Assembly: GCA_035248725.1 (NCBI GenBank)
Contig: DATFHG010000148.1
Location: forward strand, 9,871-73,870
Length of the DNA: 64,000 nucleotides
DNA from: DASPMP01 sp035248725
GTDB lineage: Bacteria; Gemmatimonadota; Gemmatimonadetes; Gemmatimonadales; Gemmatimonadaceae
Reading direction: 5' to 3'
Shown piece by piece: positions 42,275-48,984 of this stretch; position 1 is the first letter of the stretch; each line of letters starts with the position of its first letter. The position numbers and the translations under genes are program-made. The notes below the pieces were generated by a model. That model did not search any database. It worked only from the letters and a program-made list of their open reading frames with translations, and was not told the DNA's origin.

Positions 42275-43129
42275 TTGGCGGGCGCGGGGCACGACGCCGG
42301 AGAAGGAAGGGCAGGGAGCAACGATCCGCAGGCCCGTCGCGCACCGCCCGTCCGTAAGAGCCTGGGCCAGCACTTCCTGTCCGACCGCAACATCCTCGCG
42401 CGCATCGTCGACGCGCTCGACGTACACGCCACGGACACCGTTGTGGAGATCGGACCGGGCCGCGGCGCCCTCACCGACATTCTGCGCGAGCGCGCGAAAC
42501 GTGTGGTGGCGGTCGAGTACGACCGCTCACTCGCCGCCCTGCTGGTGGAGCGTTACGGCGCGGAGTCGAACGTGCGGGTAGTCCAGGCCGATGTGCTGCA
42601 GACGGACCTCGGCGCCGCCGCCGGTGGCGACTATCTCCTCGCGGGCAACGTCCCGTACTACATCACCACGCCGATTCTCTTTCACGCGCTCAAGCCGCCG
42701 CGTGCGCGACGAGCCGTCTACCTCGTGCAGAAAGAGGTCGCCGACCGAATGACGGCGTCACCCGGTTCGCGCGAGTACGGCGCTCTGTCCGTGAACGTGC
42801 AGGCGCTGGCGTCCGCCGAGAAGATTTTTCGCGTGCCCGCGGGTGCCTTCCATCCGCCGCCCAAAGTAGACAGCGCCGTGGTTCGCGTGATCCCGCGCGA
42901 CGATCCCGTAGTGACCCCGCAGGAGGAGCGCGGGTTTCGCGAGCTGGTCCAGGCCGCATTCGGGCTGCGTCGAAAACAGATGCGACGCGTCGTTCGCGAA
43001 CTGGAGCCAATGTCGGCTGAAGCGGCGGAGACGCTACTCCACGCCATTGCAGTGCCCGCGGAGGCTCGCCCGGAAACGCTGTCGCCGATCCAATTCGCTG
43101 CGCTGTATCGTCGGCTCGCCGCCAGCTAG
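42275..43129 (+). CDS. rsmA: 16S rRNA dimethyladenosine transferase RsmA (KsgA)
   Basis: A 284-residue enzyme dimethylating A1518 and A1519 of 16S rRNA. It shows KSLGQHFLSDRNIL, motif I EIGPGRGALT, the catalytic NVPYY and the C-terminal helical domain. TTG 42275, four bases after the phosphatase gene, gives an N-terminal extension of about 27 charged residues; no later start lies before KSLGQHFL. It ends tail-to-tail with rex; the two TAG stops are the two strands of one CTAG. Confidence 0.93.
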   Translation: MAGAGHDAGEGRAGSNDPQARRAPPVRKSLGQHFLSDRNILARIVDALDVHATDTVVEIGPGRGALTDILRERAKRVVAVEYDRSLAALLVERYGAESNVRVVQADVLQTDLGAAAGGDYLLAGNVPYYITTPILFHALKPPRARRAVYLVQKEVADRMTASPGSREYGALSVNVQALASAEKIFRVPAGAFHPPPKVDSAVVRVIPRDDPVVTPQEERGFRELVQAAFGLRRKQMRRVVRELEPMSAEAAETLLHAIAVPAEARPETLSPIQFAALYRRLAAS

Positions 43130-43749
43130 TCGCGGTTCGTCAGCGCGAAGGAGAGGCCTTCCAGCTCCATAGCCATGTTCACCGTCTTCACCGTGACGTC
43201 CATCGGCACCTGGAGCTGCGTCGGCGCGAAGTTGAGCACCGCCTTGATTCCCGATCTGACCACGCGATCCACGACGGTCTGAGCATTCTCGCTGGGCACG
43301 GTCAGGACGGCGATGTCCGGATGGTCGCGGTGTACGTCCTTTTCCAGCTGGGAGATGTCTCGCACGGGTATCCCCTCGAGCGAGCGCCCCACCTTGTCCG
43401 AACTGGAGTCGTACGCGGCGAGGATCTGGAAGCCGCGTTGCCGGAAGCCGCGATAGGCGGCGAGCGCCGCGCCGATCTTGCCGGCACCGATGATGATGAC
43501 CTTCCACTGCTTACCGAGTCCGAGGATCTCGCGCAGACGGCCGGCGAGCTCGGGGACGGAGTAGCCCAGCCCGCGCTTACCGAAGGATCCGAAGAAGGAA
43601 AGGTCTTTCCGGACCTGGGCGGAGGTGGTTCCTCCGCGGCGGGCCAGCTCGTCGCTTGAGATCGTTGAGAGACCGCGCGACTCGAAGTCCTCCAGGAATC
43701 TCAGATACGCCGACAAGCGGCGAACTGTCGAATCGGCAATGCGTTTCAC
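43126..43749 (-). CDS. rex: Redox-sensing transcriptional repressor Rex
   Basis: A 207-residue NADH/NAD+ sensor. It has an N-terminal winged helix (TVRRLSAYLRFLEDFESRG, QVRKDLSFFGSFGKRGLGY) and a Rossmann domain (VIIIGAGKIGAALAAYRGF) ending in the domain-swapped helix (LSFAL). GTG 43749 is preferred because it gives the family start just before the winged helix; GTG 43779 lies inside the operator. A textbook Rex site sits 14 bases upstream, so it represses itself and probably the divergent arginine deiminase. It ends tail-to-tail with rsmA. Confidence 0.93.
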   Translation of the reverse strand: MKRIADSTVRRLSAYLRFLEDFESRGLSTISSDELARRGGTTSAQVRKDLSFFGSFGKRGLGYSVPELAGRLREILGLGKQWKVIIIGAGKIGAALAAYRGFRQRGFQILAAYDSSSDKVGRSLEGIPVRDISQLEKDVHRDHPDIAVLTVPSENAQTVVDRVVRSGIKAVLNFAPTQLQVPMDVTVKTVNMAMELEGLSFALTNRD

Positions 43750-43762
43750 GTCGTGACGAGGC

Positions 43763-43782
43763 TTTGTGAATTCATTCACAAA
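43763..43782. promoter_or_regulatory. Rex operator
   Basis: TTTGTGAA, TTCA, TTCACAAA: a perfect 8-bp inverted repeat with a 4-base centre that matches the Rex consensus TTGTGAAWWWWTTCACAA. It lies between rex and arginine deiminase and overlaps the rex -10/start region (TTAATT at 43781-43786, minus strand). Confidence 0.88.
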
Positions 43783-43842
43783 TTAAGGACGCCTCGGAGG
43801 ACCCACCAGTCGGGCAACCCGCCAGCCCCTTGGCCTTCACAC

Positions 43843-43848
43843 TATCTT
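43843..43848 (+). promoter_or_regulatory. -10 box of the arginine deiminase gene, leaderless type
   Basis: TATCTT ends six bases before ATG 43855. The Rex operator is about 60 bases upstream of this box, near enough for repression or for an upstream activator-like effect. No ribosome-binding site precedes the ATG. Confidence 0.5.
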
Positions 43849-43854
43849 CGGGTC

Positions 43855-45090
43855 ATGCGGGTCCAGGTAACGTCCGAGATCGGCCAGTTGAAGGCAGTCC
43901 TCGTCCACACGCCGGGGAGCGAGCTGTACGCCGTCACCCCCCGGACGCGCGAGGACTTCCTGTACGACGACATCATCGAGGCCGAGATCGCCCGGCGAGA
44001 GCACCAGCGGTTCATCGCGATCCTCGAGCGGTTCACCAAGGTGTACCAGGTTCGCGACCTGCTGGAGGAGGTGCTGCACCAGAACGAGGTTCGCGAGCTG
44101 CTGGTGCACGAGACGATGGACATCGTGCCCTCGGAGCCACTGGCGCGGGACATCGCGCGCATGGAGCCCGGGCAGCTGGCGACGATGCTCATCGAGGGGA
44201 AGGAGGAGATGCCGGGCCTGCTCTCGAAGGCGCTGAACGAGTGCGGGTACGAGCTGCCACCGCTGCCGAATCTGTTCTTCACGCGCGACAGCTGCATTCC
44301 CGTCGGCGAGCACGTGTTGATCGGCTCGATGCGTTACGGCATCCGGTGGCCCGAAGAGCTGATCATGAAGTCGATCTTCATGCACCACCCCGACTTCCAG
44401 AGCTGCGGTCTGCTCTACGACGGGTCCATCGAGCGGCGGCATCAGTACACGATCGAGGGTGGCGACGTCCATCCGTTGCGCGAGGATCTGGTCGTCATCG
44501 GGTTCTCGGAGCGGTCGAGTCCCGCGGCCATCGATGGGCTGGCATCGTTGCTGTTCGCAAAGACGAAGGTGACCGACGTCGTGATCGTCGTGATGCCCGA
44601 GCACGCGACGGCGATCCACCTCGACATGGTGTTCACGCACGTGGACCGGGAGCAGTGCATCGTCTACCCGCCGCACTTCATCGGCCCCGAGCGCCTGCGC
44701 GTGCTGCACTGGCACAAGGGCGAGCAGTCGCTGCGCGAGCCCGCGACGTTCTTCGACGCGATGAAGTCCGTCGGTCTGCCACTCGACCCCATTCGCTGTG
44801 GTGGCGAGCGTCGCGTGGTGCAGGATCGCGAGCAGTGGGCGTCCGGTTGCAACTTCGCGGCGATGCGCCCCGGTGTCGCGCTGTCGTACGCGCGCAACGA
44901 GGCAACGCTGCGTGAACTCGAGCGCACCGGCTATCGGATCGTTCCGGCGGTGAGCTTCCTGACGGGCGAGTCGCGCATCAAGGATGGCGACCGTGCGGTG
45001 ATCACCTTCGAAGGCTCGGAGCTGGTGCGCGGCGGCGGCGGTCCCCGATGCATGACGTGCCCCGTTCAACGCGACGATCCATGGACCTGA
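43855..45090 (+). CDS. arcA: Arginine deiminase
   Basis: A 411-residue amidinotransferase-fold enzyme converting arginine to citrulline and ammonia. The active-site motifs are in order: LFFTRDSC (Asp), HHPDF, EGGDVHPL (Glu/Asp), HLDMVFTHVD (catalytic His) and the C-terminal nucleophile Cys399 in GGGGPRCMTCPV. The family length is about 410. ArcB and ArcC, which complete the ATP-yielding pathway, are not in the window. The divergent rex gene and operator suggest control by NADH level, fitting fermentation of arginine under low oxygen. Confidence 0.93.
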   Translation: MRVQVTSEIGQLKAVLVHTPGSELYAVTPRTREDFLYDDIIEAEIARREHQRFIAILERFTKVYQVRDLLEEVLHQNEVRELLVHETMDIVPSEPLARDIARMEPGQLATMLIEGKEEMPGLLSKALNECGYELPPLPNLFFTRDSCIPVGEHVLIGSMRYGIRWPEELIMKSIFMHHPDFQSCGLLYDGSIERRHQYTIEGGDVHPLREDLVVIGFSERSSPAAIDGLASLLFAKTKVTDVVIVVMPEHATAIHLDMVFTHVDREQCIVYPPHFIGPERLRVLHWHKGEQSLREPATFFDAMKSVGLPLDPIRCGGERRVVQDREQWASGCNFAAMRPGVALSYARNEATLRELERTGYRIVPAVSFLTGESRIKDGDRAVITFEGSELVRGGGGPRCMTCPVQRDDPWT

Positions 45091-45713
45091 GGTCTCTTCG
45101 CTACGCTGTCGTGGACGTGGAGACGACCGGCACGCGCGTGCATGGCGGCGACCGCATCATGGAGGTCGCCGTCGTGCATCTGCAGAACGGCGAGGTGACG
45201 ACGGCGGCGGAGTTTCTGGTCAATCCACAGGGTCCGGTGCACCCATGGGTCTCGCGCCTCACCGGCCTTCGGTGGGAGATGCTGCACGAGGCGCCGACAT
45301 TCTGCGACATCGCCGATCGGGTGCGCGAGGCGCTCGACGTCGACGTATTCGTCGCGCACAACGTGCGGTTCGACTGGCGTTTCGTCGCCATGGAGCTGCA
45401 GCGTGCCAGCGGCCGGGGACTCCGTGGTCCGCGTCTCTGCACGGTGAAAGTCGCGCGGAAGGTGCTGCCCCATCTGCGCCGGCGGAATCTCGACGCGCTC
45501 GTGTGGCATTACGAGGTACCGTTCGACGGCCGCCGGCATCGCGCGGGCCCGGATGCGCGCGCCACGGCCCGGGTACTCGACCATTTGCTGCGCGACGCAC
45601 GTCGCCAGGACGTGGACACCTGGGATCAGCTCCAGGAGCTGCTCAAGCGTCCGCGGCCCGCCGCATTCCGCTCGGCGCTGCCACAACCGGTGAGGGACGA
45701 GTGGGTGGCTTAG
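45081..45713 (+). CDS. DnaQ-like 3'-5' exonuclease domain protein
   Basis: A 210-residue DEDDh exonuclease of the PolIII-epsilon type. Exo I is VDVETTG, Exo II is AHNVRFDWRF and Exo III is HRAGPDARATA. It has no polymerase-binding tail, so it may be either a free-standing exonuclease or a diverged proofreading subunit. ATG 45081 overlaps the arginine deiminase end by ten bases. The MBL gene overlaps its stop. Confidence 0.87.
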   Translation: MDLRSLRYAVVDVETTGTRVHGGDRIMEVAVVHLQNGEVTTAAEFLVNPQGPVHPWVSRLTGLRWEMLHEAPTFCDIADRVREALDVDVFVAHNVRFDWRFVAMELQRASGRGLRGPRLCTVKVARKVLPHLRRRNLDALVWHYEVPFDGRRHRAGPDARATARVLDHLLRDARRQDVDTWDQLQELLKRPRPAAFRSALPQPVRDEWVA

Positions 45714-46594
45714 TCGCACCCGCAGGCGCGCCGCTGGTCGAGAGTCGCACCCTTGGTCGCTGGCGCGTTCACGCGATTCAGGCCGGCGGACAGAAACTCG
45801 ACGGCGGCGCCATGTTCGGCGTGGTGCCGAAGCCGCTCTGGGAGCGCCGCATCGCCGCGGACGAGCGCAATCGCATCCAGCTGGGCATGCGCTGCCTGCT
45901 CGTGGAGCACGAGGCCGGACTCGTCCTGATCGACACGGGGGCAGGGAGCAAGGAGAACGACAAGTTCTACGAGATCTACGGCGTGGAAAACCGCGGGACG
46001 CAGGCGGGCACGACGCAGCTCGAGGATGGCTTGCGTCAGCTCGGTTTCGCGCCGGAGGATATCACCCTCGTGATCAACTCGCATCTGCACTTCGACCACG
46101 CCGGCGGCAACACGCGTCGCGACGCCGCCGGTCGCGTGGTGCCGACCTTTCCCAAGGCACTCTACGTGGTGCAGCGCGGTGAATACGAGTACGCGACACA
46201 CACGAACGAGCGCACCGCGGGGAGCTACTTCGGCCACAACTTCGTCCCGCTGCAGGAATCCGGACGCTTCGATTTCATCGACGGCAAACGCGAGATCGTC
46301 AGCGGCATCAGCGGCATACCGACGCCGGGCCATACGCCGCACCACCAGGGCATTCGGCTCGAGAGCGACGGGGAAGTCGCGTTCTACTTCGCGGATCTGG
46401 TGCCCACGGCAGCGCACGTGCCCCTGCCATGGATCATGGGTTACGACGTCGAGCCGCTCGTGACGCTGGAAACCAAGCGGCGCGTCCTGAAACAGGCGGT
46501 GGACGAGGATTGGCTCGTCATCTTCGAGCACGACGCCACGACGCCGTGGGCACGCATTGCGCACGATGGAAAGACGTACGGTGTTGCGTCTTGA
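45701..46594 (+). CDS. MBL-fold metallo-hydrolase
   Basis: A 297-residue metallo-beta-lactamase-fold protein. The metal motif is HLHFDHAGG, with further ligands in GIPTPGHTPHHQG and FEHDATTPWA. The overall layout (ML/QLGMRCLL, LIDTGAG) resembles AttM/quorum-quenching lactonases and related hydrolases, but substrates cannot be read from it. GTG 45701 lies within the previous gene's end; upstream bases in the same frame read through that gene. The stop codon overlaps the -35 box of the infC promoter. Confidence 0.85.
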   Translation: MGGLVAPAGAPLVESRTLGRWRVHAIQAGGQKLDGGAMFGVVPKPLWERRIAADERNRIQLGMRCLLVEHEAGLVLIDTGAGSKENDKFYEIYGVENRGTQAGTTQLEDGLRQLGFAPEDITLVINSHLHFDHAGGNTRRDAAGRVVPTFPKALYVVQRGEYEYATHTNERTAGSYFGHNFVPLQESGRFDFIDGKREIVSGISGIPTPGHTPHHQGIRLESDGEVAFYFADLVPTAAHVPLPWIMGYDVEPLVTLETKRRVLKQAVDEDWLVIFEHDATTPWARIAHDGKTYGVAS

Positions 46595-46626
46595 CCTAAA
46601 GCCAACTCAGCTCTACGTTTAGGTCA
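46591..46626 (+). promoter_or_regulatory. infC operon promoter embedded in an inverted repeat
   Basis: TTGACC (46591-46596), a 17-base spacer and TACGTT (46614-46619) give a strong promoter. TGACCTAAA (46592-46600) and TTTAGGTCA (46618-46626) form a perfect 9-bp inverted repeat placed over the -35 and the -10/+1. It could be a dimeric operator. Transcription would start near 46626. Confidence 0.65.
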
Positions 46627-46696
46627 CAATTCGCCAAGCGGATCGATCGTCAGGTCGATTCCACCCTTCGGCCCTCACGGTGGAGTGAGGTGTGCT

Positions 46697-46706
46697 GCTG
46701 GTGTCT
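46697..46706 (+). promoter_or_regulatory. Predicted antiterminator strand in the infC leader
   Basis: GCTGGTGTCT can pair with AGACTCCAGC (46746-46755) at nine of ten positions. That pairing would hold the 5' half of the terminator stem and let transcription continue. A hairpin (GCAC-GAA-GTGC within CGACG..CGTCG) lies between the two strands, and CCTCAC/GTGAGG (46673-46690) forms another just upstream. Confidence 0.5.
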
Positions 46707-46747
46707 CGAACGAAACCGACGGGCACGAAGTGCACGTCGTCTCGCAG

Positions 46748-46775
46748 ACTCCAGCGTTCCTGGGGTCTTTTTTTT
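46748..46775 (+). terminator. Intrinsic terminator (attenuator) in the infC leader
   Basis: ACTCCAG, a CGTTC loop and CTGGGGT form a 7-bp stem with one G-U pair, followed by C and eight T residues. It lies 21 bases before the infC start and downstream of the infC promoter, so it can only work as an attenuator. In Bacillus the infC-rpmI-rplT leader is attenuated by L20 in the same way. Confidence 0.8.
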
Positions 46776-46796
46776 ACCTCTGTAGAGGACGATCGC

Positions 46797-47312
46797 ATCC
46801 AGGACACTACCAAGCGCGTACGGGTCAACCGCCAGATTCGCATTTCTCCCGTTCGCGTGATTGGCGCCGACGGTTCCCAGCTCGGGATCATGGACGTGGA
46901 CACGGCGCTCCGCATGGCGGATGAAGCAGGGCTCGATCTTGTCGAAGTAGCGCCGACGGCGCGCCCCCCGGTGGTCCGCATCATGGACTACGGGAAGTAC
47001 AAGTTCGAGATGGCCAAGCAGGCGCGTCAGGCCAAGAAGAAGCAGCACGTGATCGAGCTGAAGGAGGTGAAGTTCCGCCCCGGCATCGGCGATCACGACT
47101 TCGAGACCAAGACGGGCCACGCGCGGCGGTTCCTCGAAGAGAAGAACAAGGTGAAGGTGACCATGATGTTCCGTGGTCGACAGGTAGCGCATCCGGAGCT
47201 CGGTCAGGCCGTGCTGGATCGCGTTGCCGCGGCGCTCAGCGACGTAGGAAAGGTCGAGAGCTCCGGCAGGCTCGAGGGCAAAATGATGACGATGATCGTC
47301 GCGCCGAAGTGA
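46797..47312 (+). CDS. infC: Translation initiation factor IF-3, AUC start
   Basis: A 171-residue initiation factor. It has an N-domain (RVRVNRQIRISPVRVIG), a Lys-rich linker (MAKQARQAKKKQ) and a C-domain (KEVKFRPGIGDHDFETK, VTMMFRGRQVAHPELG). The first GTG/ATG/TTG upstream would add about 35 unrelated residues transcribed through the attenuator. ATC 46797 in the same frame gives the family length and lies seven bases after GAGGA. infC genes commonly use AUU or AUC so that IF-3 limits its own synthesis. The C-terminus is normal. Confidence 0.92.
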   Translation: MQDTTKRVRVNRQIRISPVRVIGADGSQLGIMDVDTALRMADEAGLDLVEVAPTARPPVVRIMDYGKYKFEMAKQARQAKKKQHVIELKEVKFRPGIGDHDFETKTGHARRFLEEKNKVKVTMMFRGRQVAHPELGQAVLDRVAAALSDVGKVESSGRLEGKMMTMIVAPK

Positions 47313-47340
47313 GCGTCAGGCGCGCAACCGGGACTGACAG

Positions 47341-47538
47341 ATGCCGAAAATGAAATCACACAAGGGCGCGAGAAAGCGTTTCAAGATCACCGGCAAGGGT
47401 GAAGTGAAGCGGAATCGCGCCTTCAAGAGCCACATCCTCACGAAGAAGACGTCCAAGCGGAAGCGCCGCCTGCGTCGCGCCGAGATGATCACCGTGCGCG
47501 GTGAAGCGAAGCGCATGAAGCGTCTCCTTCAGGCATAA
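47341..47538 (+). CDS. rpmI: 50S ribosomal protein L35
   Basis: A 65-residue basic ribosomal protein matching bL35 in length and content (MPKMKSHKGARKRFKITGKG, then KTSKRKRRLR). It is the second gene of the infC operon, 28 bases after infC and 15 before rplT. Confidence 0.97.
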   Translation: MPKMKSHKGARKRFKITGKGEVKRNRAFKSHILTKKTSKRKRRLRRAEMITVRGEAKRMKRLLQA

Positions 47539-47553
47539 CGGAGGAATCGACCC

Positions 47554-47916
47554 ATGCCACGCGCCAGATCAAACGTTCCGCGCCTGAAGCGCAAAAAGCA
47601 GATCATGAAGGCGGCCCGGGGTGCCTACGGCGGCCGCAGCAAGTTGTGGAAGGCCGCGAAGGAGACCGTCGAACGCGGCTGGAAGTACGCGTATCGGGAT
47701 CGCAAGAACAAGAAACGGGATTTCCGCCGGCTCTGGATCACGCGCATCAATGCGGGTGCGCACCAGAACGATCTCTCGTACAGCACGTTCATGAACGGTC
47801 TGCGCAAGGCAGGGATCGAGATCGACCGCAAGATCCTCGCGGATCTCGCGATCCATGATCCCGCCGCGTTCACCGCGCTCGCCGACAAGGCACGCTCGGC
47901 GCTCAACGCCGCCTAG
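47554..47916 (+). CDS. rplT: 50S ribosomal protein L20
   Basis: A 120-residue bL20 (MPRARSNVPRLKRKKQIMKA, GRKNKKRDFRRLWI-like RDRKNKKRDFRRLWITRINA). In other bacteria L20 binds the leader of its own operon; here that operon has a matching attenuator in front of infC. A GGAGG ribosome site is upstream. TAGGAGG at its stop doubles as the ribosome site of pheS. Confidence 0.97.
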   Translation: MPRARSNVPRLKRKKQIMKAARGAYGGRSKLWKAAKETVERGWKYAYRDRKNKKRDFRRLWITRINAGAHQNDLSYSTFMNGLRKAGIEIDRKILADLAIHDPAAFTALADKARSALNAA

Positions 47917-47928
47917 GAGGCGACCGGC

Positions 47929-48984
47929 ATTTCGCTCCAGGAATTTCTTCGACGCGTCGAAGAATTCGAACACGCGGCCACGCCGGCGCTGCGTGACGCG
48001 TCGAACGCCGAGGAACTCGAAGCTGCACGCATCAAGTTCCTCGGCGATCGATCCGGGCTGCTGAAGAGCATCCAGAAAGACCTCGGCACGCTGGCCCGGG
48101 AGGACAAACCGGCCGCCGGCCGCGCGTTCAACGAGACAAAGACGCGCGTCGAAGCGCTGCTCGAGGAGCGAGTGCGCGCGATCGCCGCGTCGCGGTCCGC
48201 AGGCTCCGGCGCGCAGGACCTCACCATGCCGCCCCGACGGCAGTGGTACGGCGCCAAGCATCCCGTGACGCTCGTCATCGAGGAGATCGCGGACATTTTC
48301 CGCGAGCTCGGCTTCACCATCGCGCTCGGCCCACAGGTCGAGACCGAGTGGTACAACTTCGGCGCGTTGAATTTCCCCGCGGACCATCCCGCGATGGACG
48401 CGCACGACACGCTCTATCTCCGCGACGATCTGCTGCTGCGCACGCATACGTCGCCGGTCCAGATCCGTACGCTGCAGCAGTACCCCCCGCCGATCCGCAT
48501 CCTGGCGCCGGGTGATGTTTACCGCCGCGACTTCTTCGACGCATCGCATGCGCCGATGTTCGCGCAGATCGAGGGGCTGTGCGTCGACGAAGGCATCAGT
48601 TTCGTGGATCTCAAGGCGATGCTGAACAATTTCGCTCGCCGCTTCTTCGGCGCCGCGAAGACGCGGTTTCGTCCAAGCTATTTCCCCTTCACCGAGCCGT
48701 CGGCGGAGATGGACGTCCAGTGTCAGCTGTGTAAAGGCGCGGGCTGCGCGGTGTGCAAGCAGACCGGGTGGACGGAGATTCTCGGCTCGGGCATGGTGCA
48801 TCCCGCGGTGCTCCAGTCGGCCGGCGTGGACGCGGAGAAATACACGGGGTGGGCGTTCGGCATGGGACCGGCGCGTATCGCGCTGCAACGGTACGACATT
48901 CCGGACATCCGCATCCTCTATGACTCGGATGTGCGGTTCCTCGAGCAGATCGCGGAGCCGTCGACGAAGGCGGGAGACGGATGA
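47929..48984 (+). CDS. pheS: Phenylalanyl-tRNA synthetase alpha subunit, AUU start
   Basis: A 351-residue class II synthetase subunit. After an N-terminal coiled coil (SLQEFLRRVEEFEH..., residues 1-90) come motif 2 (RTHTSPVQIR, GDVYRRDFFDASHAP) and motif 3 (GWAFGMGPARIAL). A CxxC..CxxC zinc-like stretch (CQLCKGAGCAVCKQ) is inserted before motif 3. The only ATG/GTG/TTG in frame before 48172 is missing, and a start at 48172 would delete the coiled coil needed for tRNA binding. ATT 47929 is eight bases after TAGGAGG and fits. It couples to pheT through ATGA. Confidence 0.93.
   Translation: MSLQEFLRRVEEFEHAATPALRDASNAEELEAARIKFLGDRSGLLKSIQKDLGTLAREDKPAAGRAFNETKTRVEALLEERVRAIAASRSAGSGAQDLTMPPRRQWYGAKHPVTLVIEEIADIFRELGFTIALGPQVETEWYNFGALNFPADHPAMDAHDTLYLRDDLLLRTHTSPVQIRTLQQYPPPIRILAPGDVYRRDFFDASHAPMFAQIEGLCVDEGISFVDLKAMLNNFARRFFGAAKTRFRPSYFPFTEPSAEMDVQCQLCKGAGCAVCKQTGWTEILGSGMVHPAVLQSAGVDAEKYTGWAFGMGPARIALQRYDIPDIRILYDSDVRFLEQIAEPSTKAGDG

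Noticed and set aside
43126..43129. Frameshift or fusion at the rsmA/rex junction
   Set aside because: The two genes simply converge and share the palindromic CTAG as stop codons on both strands.
46595..46796. IF-3 starting at GTG 46692
   Set aside because: The added residues are unlike IF-3 and run through the terminator hairpin and T-tract.
47917..48171. pheS starting at the first standard codon, 48172
   Set aside because: This would remove the conserved N-terminal coiled coil, which is clearly encoded upstream in the same frame.
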